Source: Sclerotinia nivalis (Eukaryota > Ascomycota > Leotiomycetes > Helotiales > Sclerotiniaceae). From it: 64,000 nt of DNA. A program made the translations under genes and the position numbers. Location: NCBI GenBank assembly GCA_029531795.1, contig JAPEIS010000008.1, forward strand, positions 1,798,001 through 1,862,000, written 5' to 3'. The notes below the pieces were generated by a model, which ran no database searches, was not told the DNA's origin, and saw only the letters and a list, made by a program, of their open reading frames with translations. Positions 12,189-25,318 of this stretch are shown in pieces (within the stretch, counting starts at the first letter, position 1; the number at the start of each line of letters is the position of its first letter).

Positions 12189-14203
12189 ATGGCAAGACTT
12201 GTGGTGTATAGCAGCGATGAGGAGTTTCCGGATGTAAATGGGGTGATTCGAGGGAAAGCGGGAACAAAAACAACCATAACATCGACGACAACACGAAAAG
12301 TATCGGGAGAAACAAGTAGAAAAGTCGACCGAAATGAACCAGCGAAAAGTAATCCAAGGAAGGAGAACGGATCGATGATCTCAAATGTCAAGGAATTGGA
12401 TAGCGATGAGATAGATGGTTCTGATAATGCGAAACCTAAAGCTAGGAAGCGCATATTGAAGCAGAATATTAATTCGGATAATCCACTTTTAAAACCATTG
12501 AGTATGGGCACGAAGAGATCGAGTACAGAGCCTAGAAAGGCATCAGCTTCAAACTCGGCTGTTCCGATGCCAAAAGTGTTGAAGAAAGAACCAAGGGAGA
12601 AACCAATGGCTCGAAAACCTAGGATACCGGATTTTGATGAGGAGCGGAAGACAACTGCTCGGAAACCTAGAATACCGGATTCAGACGAGGAGGAGGAAGA
12701 GGAGGAAGATTATTCGGATGATCTATCGGATTTCATAGTGGACGACGACGATTCTGACGTGTTCAAAACACCACCAAAATCAACTCGGAAACTGGTTAGA
12801 GGTCGAAGGACAGTGGTGGAAGAATCGAGCGATACCGATACAGAAGATGAAATTCTACGCCAGCTTCTAGACAGAACTTCAATTAACGACAAAGAAATAC
12901 CTCCTAAATTCAAAGCACCAGAGTTAAAACCGCCAAAAAGAACCGAGAAAGTCGAGATTCGACCCGGTACATCTTCTAGCTTCGATGACAATGGAGCTGT
13001 TTTACGATTGTAAGCAAGTAAATTCCACTATAGTAGATATATGCTAATAATCCAAGCTCCCCATCACCCAGAAAGGTCTCGAAAGGAGTCCGACTATCAA
13101 CTCCACCAGGAAGCCCGGAACTCAAACCTCGAGGGCTCGTATCACCTAAAAAGTTATCACGCATACCATCCACACCCCATCGTCCAAGTATGGATAGTTT
13201 CTGGTCACAAGATCTTGTCAATGACTGGAACGATCAATACTCCCCCATGAAGACTCTCCAACCCATTACCAAACCCAAACTCCAACCTCCTTCTACATCC
13301 GGCGGTACCAGTCTCTTCAAGAAACCCGTTCCAGCTAAACCTGGCCGCCTCGACAAGGATTTCAAAAAAGCATTCTCAACAGCTAAACGCACCATCGCCT
13401 CAGATTTCCTCGCCGAGCTCGACTCCAAAATAACATCTGGTCGTATAGCCCAACTATCCGCCTCTACAGGCGGCGTCCAAATAATCTGGTCCAAAAAACT
13501 CATCACCACAGCCGGACGCGCAAACTGGAGACGAGAGACCATTAAACCTCCTACTCTAGGCATAGATCCTCAAGCAACATCCGCCAAATATCGACACTAC
13601 GCCTCCATCGAGCTCGCCGAAAAAGTAATCGACGACGAAAACCGACTTCTGAATGTCCTCACGCACGAATTTTGTCACTTAGCCAATTTCATGATCTCCA
13701 ACATGAAAACGAATCCACACGGCAAAGAATTCAAAGCATGGGCCTCGAAATGCTCGACCGAATTCGGGCATCGCGGCATCGAAGTCACCACCAAACATAG
13801 CTACGAGATTGAATATAAATATGTGTGGGAATGTACGGAGCAAGGGTGTGGAACACTGTTTAAACGACATTCGAAGAGTATTGATACGCAGAGACATCGT
13901 TGTGGTGCTTGTAAGGGTGTTTTGGTGCAGATTAAACCGGTGCCTAGGGGCAAGGTCGCCGGGAAGGAGAATGAGTATCAGGTTTTTGTGAGGGAGAATA
14001 TGAAGAGGATTAGGGAGGAGAATCCGGGGAGTCCGCAGAAGGATATTATGGGGTTGGTGGGGAAGAGGTATCAGGAGTATAAGGCTAGTAAAGCTGCAAA
14101 GGCTGGAGTGGAGATGGTGGGTTCGAAGGAAAGTACACTTGATGATGATGAGGTGGAAGTCGTTTCTCGGAAACTTGATTTCCTGGATTTAACGACTCCT
14201 TGA
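12189..14203 (+). CDS. SprT-like metalloprotease with acidic tail and HMG-like end (GCNA type)
   Basis: Predicted 655-residue nuclear zinc protease of the SprT/Spartan class, likely acting on DNA-protein crosslinks. Two exons, 12189-13009 and 13057-14203, join as a serine/proline-rich linker. Residues 1-270 are disordered and acidic with SDEE patches and a duplicated ARKPRIPD-x-DEE unit (about residues 140-170). The SprT domain has HEFCH (residues 477-481), a zinc-protease HExxH site, then HGKEFKAW. A zinc ribbon follows with cysteines in CTEQGCGTLF and HRCGACKGV. The C-terminus holds ENPGSPQKDIMGLVGKRYQEYKA, resembling part of an HMG box. Acidic tail, SprT, zinc ribbon and HMG box in this order is the layout of animal GCNA. 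The DNA ligase gene next door is suggestive context only. Confidence 0.82.
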
Positions 14204-14518
14204 GTTGTTCTTGAAGAATCAATTTATTCTTGAGATTTGTTAACTGAACTATGAAATCCTTTCCATGTATATCAAATCTCATAACGAATGCTTATTCTGT
14301 AGATCAGCATTGCCCTTCCTGACAAAATAAGTGAAAAATAATGAAAACCATCCATAAGACATCATCACGGAATCCCGCCATCCACCCTAGTCCACGGTAA
14401 CTCATTCGCCATACCATGCCATTTCATCAGAATTCACCAATACCATTTCCAATTTCACCCAATCCCCCAATGCCCATGCATCTCCAAACCCCTTTAACCC
14501 TCTCATCCACTTCCCCAT

Positions 14519-15303
14519 CTAAACCTCATCAAAGAGCCCCCAATCCTTAATCTTAAACGTCTCCCAAATCTTCGCCGCATGCTCCACCGCATTCTCAATC
14601 AACTTTCCCTGTTTCCCCAATTGCAAATCCACATCATCGGCCGAATACTCGCCTTTAATATGTGGAACATTAATCGCGACCAAAATATCCGTACTCTCCC
14701 GCTCCAAACGAATCAGATTGAGTACTATGGCTGTGAAATCTGGGGCTGAGGCACGGGAGTTGGGATCGTGCGGTGGGGTTTGAGTTGCGATTAAGGTGTA
14801 GGCTGGTGTGCCTTCTCTTTGGGGTTGTCAGCTCTGCTGATGAATATTTGGGGATGGCACGTGATGTGGTGGGATGAGAGAAAATGGTGATGAGGGAGGA
14901 TGGGAGGGCGGAAGAAAGAGGAATGAATGGATGAGAGACACTTACGGTAATTTAGTAAATTTAGTATCGGTAATCGACCATACTTTAACAGTATCAAGAT
15001 CCGAATCAACGATATCTTCCAAATGAGTTGTCATAGCCGCTCCATCGGTCGCCGGGCTAGAACCTGCTGTACCTACTCGCTCTGTGATATCGAAGATGAT
15101 ACTTGTAAACCCATCTTTATCCAGGTATACTTCTTGATGATCGGGGACTTGTCTTATTGTACTATGGGAATTGTTAGCTGGATGGGTTTGGTGTTGGTGT
15201 TGGTAGTTCTTCTTTTTTAATCTTACCTGACGTCGGCGAATGTAGAGGGAAGATCGACTATGAGGGCGCCGCCGAAGAGAGGAGTGGAAGTATATGTAGT
15301 CAT
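14519..15303 (-). CDS. MOG1: Ran-interacting nuclear transport factor Mog1
   Basis: Predicted 193-residue Mog1/RanGRF-type protein, which binds the small GTPase Ran/Gsp1 and promotes nucleotide release in nuclear import. Three exons: 15303-15227, 15152-14946 and 14816-14519. Family features are the N-terminal TPLFGGALIVDLPSTFADV, the central RQVPDHQEVYLD and IIFDITERV, and a C-terminal WETFKIKDWGLFDEV. The last intron acceptor lies within CAAAG before GAAGGC; an upstream CAGCAG was rejected because it breaks the frame. Length matches other fungal Mog1 proteins. The 5' side has a 12-bp triplicate repeat at 15487-15522. Confidence 0.9.
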
Positions 15304-16226
15304 ATTTGAAGAGTATATTTCGATATTGTATATCGTGTGAGGGGTTGGTGATGGGGTTGGATTGCTTTGATATGTTGTGTTGTAGGGCTGCAGTTTGGAT
15401 GGCAGGGTAAGACGTCACTTGTTGGAGACTTCGCTTGATGAAGAACAGGGAAGATGGAAGAACAACAAATATCTGCCCAATGCTTCTTTTGGGTATTCTT
15501 TTGGGTATTGTTTTGGGTATTGAATGTTGTATTTCTTCTTGGTATAAATTGGGTGGAATTTGAATATAAGATGAGATAAAAAGAGAGCGTGTGAATAAAT
15601 TTAGATGACATTGATTGATGTTCGGTTTTAATTGCTCCGTTTCTTGCCTGGGCATGCCTAGGCAAGTTTTAGCGGGGTTGGTTGGTGCTTGAATTCCTTC
15701 CGATTTTCATTCCATCCTTTACACAATTATATTCGCAGAACTCAGTATCAAAAACTTTCCGTCGATTCTATTTTAAATTTTATAGACTCATTGTATGATA
15801 CATATTGCACATTTTCATTGGGGGCTTGGAATGTATAATTAGGTATTGCGAATTACCGTTATATTCATTCAACCTCAATATGGTTGTAGAAGCCTGTTTC
15901 AATGTCGACGTCGTGTGTATGTCACACTTAAGACATTTCTCAAATCTCTGCATAACAAACCGTTCAATGATTTATCTCCATTCCCCGTCACCTCTGGTTA
16001 TGATTGCAGCAATAAGGCAGGCAGTACCACAGCATAGTCGTATATTGGATGGGCTTCTCGCGGTTGCAAGGCTCCGTTGCACCTCGTTTTCATTCATGCA
16101 TCTGCAGCCTTCTTGATTTAGGTTGGTGCGTGTAGTACGCAAATTGAAGAGGAGGGTGGAAATGCTCATTGAAAATTGAATCGATTCCAACTTAACTTCT
16201 TTTTGCGTTTTTGTTTTCATCGAATC
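15304..16226. other. Intergenic region between MOG1 and the HET relic
   Basis: About 920 bp between divergent features. It includes the MOG1 promoter with a short tandem repeat, then AT-rich sequence. Open frames on both strands (for example 15805-16116) lack recognisable protein character and overlap each other. Confidence 0.5.
15487..15522. repeat. 12-bp tandem repeat, three copies
   Basis: Unit TTTTGGGTATTS occurs three times head to tail, about 185 bp upstream of the MOG1 start codon. The copies differ only in the last base. It may vary between strains, and lies in the probable leader or promoter of MOG1. Confidence 0.8.
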
Positions 16227-18489
16227 ATGCTTTGCAAAGTGTGCAAATCGATTGACTTTGAAGATCTATGTTATCGCCAGTTACAATCAGTTTGTGATCC
16301 GTCGGCAGCCGGGGCAGAGACTCGACACTATGCCAACTATAAAAGCCTCGCAGAATCAGCGCGAAAAGGCTGTGAATTGTGCAATGAGGTTAAAAAGGGT
16401 ATGCGCTTCGCATCCATCTATGAAGGGCATTTTTAAGATTACAACGGGGATCTCACAGTACGTTGCGGACCAGGATATTGTTCTGGCCCAAAGCGAACAA
16501 TAAAGGAGAATTTCGCCAGAGGAGTTGCTGAATTTTAGTTTAAGTGGAAAATTTATAACAAAGAGGGGATAAATCAATTTCGTTCTGTTATTCACATTTT
16601 TTGTGAAAACGGTGCGCATATGCAGCATCGCAGCTCCAGAAGTCAAAACTAACACACGCATACATAGAACCCCCCGCTGCCGCATTGAACGTCATTGGTG
16701 GGCGGCCTTTTTCCATAACACCTTACTCCTCACAATCCTGTGAAATTGTTCGAACGTGGCTTCAGGATTGTCTTAAAAGCCATCAAGGTTGCTGCCCGAG
16801 CAAACGAGCTGCTCTGCCTTCGCGTGTTATTGACGTTGGATTCAACATCAATTTTGGGACACCACACATATATATTAGTAAGGACGGTTAAATGGGTAGC
16901 TGGGTGGCGTTAAGCCATTGTCGGGGCCAGATCCGTAGCCATGTGACCAATGTCACCAATTTGAGCTGTAGAATGCGTTCTGTCTCTGTGCAAGAGCTTC
17001 CACCCACGCTGAAAGATGCCATTATTGTCACTAGTTGTATGGGATTCAAATATCTATGGATCGATTCGATCTGCATTCTATAAGGTTCCGACGCCGTCGC
17101 CCAAGCGGATTGGATCTTCGAATCAAGACGCATGCGAGATTACTATAAAGATTGTGTGTTATGTATTGCCGTCGACGACGCGTCTTCAGATCAGGAAGGG
17201 TATAGAAGCTAAAAAAAAATGTTACTGCCTGAGCATTTCACGCACACAAGGGACAAGTGTTTCTGTTTCCCTGCCGCTAACTCATTGGGGACGGGCCGAG
17301 TCTTGCACAATGCACCTTGAAGCAGATACTAACCCTCGGTCTGAATACCCTGGTCGCCGTCGCACCGCTCTTGCTACTAGAGGATGGACACTACAGGAAC
17401 ACGTCCTATCTCCACGTGTTTTACACTACACTTCCAAGCAACTAGTCTGGAATTGCCAGCTTCAAAAAACCTCCGAGTCAAATGCAAACCCGGAAATCTT
17501 GTGGTCAGGCGATAGGCTTTGGTTCAAGATGGACCCCAAAAGATTTTTTTTGGCCCTTCATATGCCCAGTCACTTGACCCAAGAAAGCGCTGGTATAGCT
17601 TGGTCAATGAGTACGCAGCTCGTTCCCTCACATTCGAGACCGACCGACTCTTTGCATTGGCTGCTTTAACACAAGAATTCGAAACACAGTTCGGATTGAC
17701 TTATTGGATGGGGATATGGGCCGAAGACATTCATGACGGCCTTCTCTGGAGCACGAGTGGGGCGGTAAGTATCCCAGAAGCATATGTTGCACCTTCATGG
17801 AGCTGGGCCAGCCTCGGACTCAAAAATCAGAATCTGGGTCGTAATGTTGGCTACTATTCAAACTCGGAGGAGGAGAGGATCAGTAGTTCAAGATTTAGAG
17901 CACAGATAACTGGCTGTGAGATCATAACTGCCGATGGAATTCCTAATGGGCGCGTTTTATCTTCGAAGCTCACACTTTGCACTCTTTGTGTTAATTTAGA
18001 TCAATGGCCAGTCTCGGGAGATGTGACTATAGCACGCTCGAACATGATGTTCCCGGAAAACGTAGCACTAAGCAGCTTTTACTAAAATTCGATCGATTAT
18101 CAGAAGATGGCTCGCTCAAGTTGCGGTCTTTACGAGTCAATGCTTTTCCGCCAGAGAGAAAAGGCTTCCTAAGATCGGTATACTCTTTCATCCATTTCTT
18201 CTCGCGCCCCGACCCCACTTTTCGAGTTGAACAACCACTCCAAAAGCTCTCTGCCCTGCAGCGCACTTCCAGTGGCCTGACAATGGTACAAATTGGAAGC
18301 ATCCCTGAACTTTTCGATATTGACAAGCAATGTTTTAGTGTGATATGTCTCGTCGTTGAGCCAGGGACTGAAGGGGGAACGTTCAGGAGGGTTGGTTTAG
18401 CTCAGGCCCCGAACTCGCAAAAATTCAGTTCAGTGCCATGGGATATGCGTACTATCGTACTTGTAAGTCCTGTGGCATATTATCGTTAA
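16227..18489 (+). pseudogene. Decayed heterokaryon-incompatibility (HET) domain gene
   Basis: Remains of a large HET-domain protein; intact relatives trigger cell death after fusion of incompatible fungal strains. Recognisable blocks in order: MLCKVCKSIDFEDLCYRQ (16227), IVRTWLQDCLKSHQGCCPSK (about 16750), GSWVALSHCRG with Arg where the family has Trp, ELPPTLKDAIIV and YLWIDSICI (about 16895-17083), ADWIFESRRMRDYYKDCV, ATRGWTLQEHVLSPRVLHY (about 17375), and the tail WYSLVNEYAARSLTFETDRL to APSWSWASLG (about 17590-17820). The frame is broken by stops at 16434, 16889 and 17081, by frameshifts near an A9 run (17211) and a T8 run (17544), and again near 18080. Two of the stops look like CAA to TAA changes. 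Too many lesions for introns or single assembly errors. Confidence 0.82.
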
Positions 18490-19328
18490 TTCCTAGCTTT
18501 TAAAATATCATGGAAGTGTCAGCTTATCCACAGAATTAAGTCGTGAACTTCAGCAATAATACACCCCTCTGTAAGAGAGAGTCAAGCGGAAATTGGCATT
18601 GCAGATTCGATCAAGATTATCTTCTTGATTTTAAATAAGTAAAATTATAATGCCCAGAATGTCTAGAGTATAGAGAAACACAAATTAATATTGTTCCAGT
18701 TGGATCCTTATTACTATTGTTAATTTATTTAAAATCTCAATTGACTGACAAGGCATTTGCACACATCAATCAACCCCCTCAAGCTCTCCTCACACACAAA
18801 AAGCCATCAACCACCCAAAACCCATCTCCACAATTCCCATCCACAAAAAAGACCTCGCTTACCACTCGATCCAAAAAATGTCACCACGTTCCCAAAACAC
18901 CAAAACAGAAGTTTAAAAATCAAAAGTAAATTTGTCTGAATAATCAGAAGATGTGTTACAAAGATTTGATGAATGGAGTATTATGGGCATGAGCCACGGT
19001 CATCTCTGGTAAAAGGCAAGAAATGAATTCTGAGCTAGCTTGTCCCACTCCGAGCTATAAATTGTGTTTTTGAAATAGATATAGGTATAGAATTTGGGAG
19101 GGCGCTTGGACTTTGTCGGAGAATCGGCATGCATGGGTAATACTCGGGAATAGAGTGAGAGAGCTTAATGGAGCTTTAGGAATGTTGGACCCCGCGTTGG
19201 AGACGCAGAGTAAAGACCGGACCTGAATTGATATCAATCTTCGTTTTGAATTTACTTAGGCTTCGATTATAATTACAATTACAATTACGATAACAATACC
19301 TTGTTTTATTTTGAGATTTGTATACAAA
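18490..19328. other. Intergenic region between HET relic and HIT gene
   Basis: AT-rich sequence of about 840 bp. Positions 18750-18930 are rich in C and A on the plus strand with overlapping short open frames of low-complexity Pro/His/Thr composition, which look like composition effects. The right end contains repeated ATTACAATTACAATTACGAT-like steps at about 19268-19292 in the probable leader of the next gene. Confidence 0.5.
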
Positions 19329-20397
19329 ATGGCTTCTCAAGCTGCATGTGTCTTCTGCAAGATCATCAAAGGTACGATTCCTATACCAACAGTCTTCAAC
19401 TCCAACTCCATGCTCTGTATACAAAAGCTAATGATATTATGTAGGTGATATCCCCTCGTTCAAGCTCTACGAATCGGAAAAGGTGTTTGCGTTTTTGGAT
19501 ATTAATCCGCTGTCCAAGGGTCATGCTGTTAGTATTTTGCTTCTATGCTCTATTTCTATTTCTATTCTTATTCCTACTCCTCTTTCTCTGTATTTTTATA
19601 TCTGCGAGTGAAACTATCATACATACCTCGAGGTTTCCAGATTCTGGTCGGATGGATGTTTGAATTGATGGATGAATGAACAGGAAACAGAGCTAACGTT
19701 TACATTGAATCTAGCTCGTAATTCCCAAATATCATGGCGAGAATTTGGTCGATATTCCGGATGATCAATTGCAGGAGATTTTGGTACGTCTCTCCTCTCC
19801 TTCCTCCCGAATCATTTCGACGCTTTTCCTTCTTCCTTCTCTCTGGTTCTCCCGATATCAGAATCTGCCAATACCCCATGAGACCCCACGGCCTCCTTGC
19901 ATATTACACAGAGAATAGAATGAGAAAGCTAGGATCCGAAAAACACAGCTAACACATAAACATAGCCTGTGGTAAAGAAACTCGTCTTAGCAACCGGTGC
20001 TGAAAATTATAATGTTTTGCAGAATAATGGACGGATTGCACATCAGGAGGTTGATCATGTATGTCCTTTTTATCCCTTCTTCTCTCCCCCTCCCTCCATT
20101 CCTCGTACAAAAACTAACACCTCCTTTTTCAGGTACATTTCCATATGGTACGTCCCGTCGCCCCAACCCCCAACTCCCCCATCCCCTTTCGTTCTCCTTT
20201 CCCTTCCCCAAAATCCAAACTCCCAATCAAAGGATCTCAAATCACCGAACTCAAATCCGTTGCTCAACTAACTCTCCTCCTCCCCCTAGATCCCCAAACC
20301 CTCCATCGAAGAAGGAATGTCCATCGGCTGGCCACAACAAAAAACAGATATGGATAAATTAAAAGTACTCTTCGCCGAGATAAAATCGAAGATGTAA
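19329..20397 (+). CDS. HNT1: HIT-family nucleotide hydrolase (Hnt1/HINT type)
   Basis: Predicted 136-residue protein of the histidine-triad superfamily; relatives hydrolyse adenosine phosphoramidates such as AMP-lysine. Six exons: 19329-19371, 19445-19527, 19715-19783, 19966-20058, 20133-20147 and 20290-20397. The N-terminus has CVFCKIIKGDIPSFKLYE with a zinc-type CxxC as in Hint proteins, then AFLDINPLSKGHALVIPKYH. The catalytic HIT motif is HVHFHMIPKP, assembled from three exons: the 15-nt exon 5 encodes VHFHM alone. Full-length for the family. Gene is convergent with the minus-strand Sec14-like gene. Confidence 0.92.
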
Positions 20398-20982
20398 GCT
20401 TCAATTTTTATGAGTTAGTTGGGTTGCGTTGCGTTGCATTGGGAGCGGCTTCTGAAGTGTAGGAGCAAATGAGCAGGCGTTGAAATTGAAGTATTTTCCA
20501 TGACTTCCAAAAAAAAGGGGGAGGGATGGGACAGTTTGATTTGATGAACGATGATATCAATGTGGTTAGATGAAATAAATGAGATGAAATACAATAATAT
20601 GAAATAACATAAGAAAAGAATCCATTTAGTTTTTGCACATATACTTCCATTTAACTAACCCAATGTAAAATATAACCCAAAAAGCCAAAACATACTCTTC
20701 TTTGAGGTCATCTAATATAATCCTCCCATCCCATCCCATCCATCTCTGAAAAGCCAATTCAAAATCCATCTAGAATCTAGAATCTAGAATCTAGAAAGCA
20801 GTCCAAACAAATTTATTAAACATAAACTTATATCTATCATGTATTCGCCTCAAAATCTCATCTCATATTATCTTTCTAACTCTCATTTCATTCTATCCTT
20901 ACCTAGGCATTGTAAATCCTCTTTTATTTTCTTATCTAATATCTCTTTCCCTTCCTCTTTCTCTCTCTTTTTCTCCCTTTTC
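20398..20982. other. Intergenic region between convergent HNT1 and CSR1 genes
   Basis: About 585 bp holding two 3' ends. It contains a short tandem repeat (20769-20796) and T/C-rich sequence at 20880-20990. No gene recognised. Confidence 0.5.
20769..20796. repeat. 7-bp tandem repeat TCTAGAA, four copies
   Basis: Four perfect head-to-tail copies of TCTAGAA in the convergent intergenic space. Each junction recreates an XbaI-type TCTAGA palindrome. Probably a simple microsatellite. Confidence 0.85.
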
Positions 20983-23161
<2,179 letters not shown>

Positions 23162-23845
23162 GAAAAAGATATATTGTTGAGTAATCTAGAGTTAAAAGAG
23201 TCAAGATGAAGGAGGGGTGAAGAAGTGAGGGGACTGAAGCCTTGATATGGGCGGACCTCTTGAACCAACGTTGGTAGAAAACAAAATTCGAAACAGGTCA
23301 AGATATGGGCTTACTGTACATAACACTAACAAGAGAAGTCTTTAATTGATATCTACAATTTCTAAGCAAATAATTATCTTAACCGTTTGATTGTCAAACG
23401 ACAGGAAATTAGAAGAAGATCAGCAAGAAGCGGAACTGAATTCCTGAATTTGAAATCCGAAGAAGCCGCAAATGCTACAAACTTCCTTTTCATATTGTAT
23501 TCATAAAAGTTCGTCATTGTGCGCTTTGTGGTGTTCGTACCAAATTCATGCACACGACATAAAACTGTGGGTGCACACGGTAGGTGCGCAGCGGGGTAAA
23601 TCATTATTCAGTACCTGTATGTACTTTTGATGCAGGATGGGTTGAAAATATTCAGGCATTTTCACCGCGATCAGATAGATCCATCAGCCCTGGAATTTGT
23701 TGTACAGCAGCATCAAGTACATGATAACTTGTTTTGCGCATCAATTATTGAATGTGAGGGAGGTGCGCACCCAGCATTTGGACGAAAGACCCCAAGCAAA
23801 ACAACAATTCCAGCGCCTATCCTTCATACAAAAAAGCCAGCAACA
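23162..23845. promoter_or_regulatory. Divergent promoter region of CSR1 and DAM1
   Basis: About 680 bp between two divergent start codons. The DAM1 frame is open back to 23627, so part of this may be translated if an upstream ATG is used. No tandem repeat, RNA gene or certain factor site was seen. Confidence 0.45.
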
Positions 23846-24663
23846 ATGGCCACCACAACCCCCCTCACCGGCGGCAATAACAGCACCAAACGATCCCACT
23901 CCGCCTCTCGCAACCCGCTCTCTCGACCAACAACACCTCTACGCCCCTCCTCGCGCTCTTCCCTCCGCGATTCTGCGAGAAGGAGTACGGGCGGTTACTC
24001 CAGTGCTCCTTTAGAAGCATTCGAGCCTGCTTTTGCAGAATTGTCTGATTCGATGGCGGATTTGGAAGCCAATTTTATGCATTTACAGTTGATGCATGAG
24101 AGTTTGGCCAGGTTTAGTGAGAACTTTGCTAGTTTTCTCTATGGATTGAATATGAATGCTTTTTGTGTGGATTTTCCTGAGGTTTGTTTACTTGGGTCTG
24201 GGCTATTTGGAATTCTCTAACTGCGTTGCTAGGCGCCTATTCCAGATTCATTTCGTAGAGCACAGGAGCAGGAGGAGCAATTAGGTCAGTTTCATGGACG
24301 GATAAGCATTGAAGGCGTTACTGATAGTTTCATTAGGCAGGTCAACAAATTTAGGAAGATTTCGTGGTGAAATTGATGGAGAAACAACATTTTTGTAAGC
24401 AACATATTAGTTGCTATTATGGCTTATGGCTAATTGACCTCTCTAGAACCACTGACACATCCTTCGTTGATAATCCTCCAACCTCCTCCAAAGCAACCCC
24501 GAAATTTACAACCCCAGCACCATCACGAATAGCAGGCTCTTCTGGTCGAGGTGGATCTTCTGGTGGCTCTGGATCATCTGGAAGAGGTATTCCTGTTCCG
24601 TGCGGGGGACGTGGAGGTAGAGCGAGTGGTCTTGCGAGAGGGAGAGGTCGTGGTGTACGATGA
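23846..24663 (+). CDS. DAM1: DASH/Dam1 complex subunit Dam1
   Basis: Predicted 220-residue subunit of the fungal DASH ring that couples kinetochores to spindle microtubules. Four exons: 23846-24181, 24233-24284, 24337-24394 and 24447-24663. A basic Ser/Arg-rich N-terminus (TPLRPSSRSSLRDSARR) is followed by the conserved Dam1 core, AFAELSDSMADLEANFMHLQ and ESLARFSENFASFLYGLNMN, then FCVDFPEAPIPDSFRRAQ across the first intron. The C-terminus is Gly/Ser/Arg-rich (GRGGRASGLARGRGRG), resembling an RGG tail and likely disordered. Start chosen at the ATG before ATTTPLTGG; upstream in-frame ATGs exist from 23627, but their extension shows no family sequence. The 3' end is only 145 bp from BUD20's. 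Confidence 0.92.
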
Positions 24664-24808
24664 GACGAAAATACACATCACAAATCCTCCACCATGATAC
24701 CCCGTCATAGATTTATAGTAGTAGCCACGACGGACTGAGCTTTGATAAACCCCTCTATGATTATCATGTCGGGGAATACGATGCATATACTCAGGTTTAT
24801 GCATATGC

Positions 24809-25318
24809 TCAGGTTTCCTGGTCGTCAAGAAATCCAGAGTTTTCCATCTCAACCTCTACATCTAAAGCCTTATTTTTAGTACCATTATCTGGGGGACCTT
24901 GTCCTATAGCAGCTTCTGCATCTCTTTGTGTATATGGTCCCTCCTTTAATGCCTTGACTCTGTAAAAAGTAATTAGCATGATGCTTTCAGAATTCTTCTC
25001 CATAATCTTTCAACATACCTCCTCTTATGAGGTTTGCCTTTAAGATGCGACAGCATACTATTTTCCGATTCGTACCATTTCGCACACTGAATGCAATACC
25101 ATTTTCCCAAACCTGGCAAATCTTCTGCAGCTTTCGAGCCTTTGTGTTGTGCTAGATGTTTTGGAGAACGAATATCGGCGGAGATTTGATCGAGATCTCT
25201 GTGATGGAGAATATTAGTTTGGTGCACCAAAAAAATCCTTTCCAATAATTGGATTGGATTTAACTTGCCTCAATCTTCTCCTCGTCTTAGTTTTAGTTGA
25301 TTTTTGAGGGATACCCAT
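24809..25318 (-). CDS. BUD20: C2H2 zinc-finger pre-60S export factor Bud20 (ZNF593 type)
   Basis: Predicted 126-residue shuttling factor that accompanies pre-60S ribosomes out of the nucleus. Three exons: 25318-25269, 25198-25019 and 24959-24809. The N-terminus is basic (KSTKTKTRRRLRDLDQI), then a single C2H2 finger, WYCIQCAKWYESENSMLSHL followed by KGKPHKRRV, and EGPYTQRDAEAAIG, the Bud20 family signature. The first intron uses a GC donor in the context AG/GCAAGT with a normal AG acceptor, so it is a GC-AG intron. Shorter than yeast Bud20 at the C-terminus, as in other filamentous fungi. Convergent with DAM1. Confidence 0.9.

Noticed and set aside
23627..23845. N-terminal extension of DAM1 from upstream in-frame ATGs
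   Set aside because: The extension has no conserved Dam1 sequence and lies in the probable leader; the ATG at 23846 starts a family-typical N-terminus.
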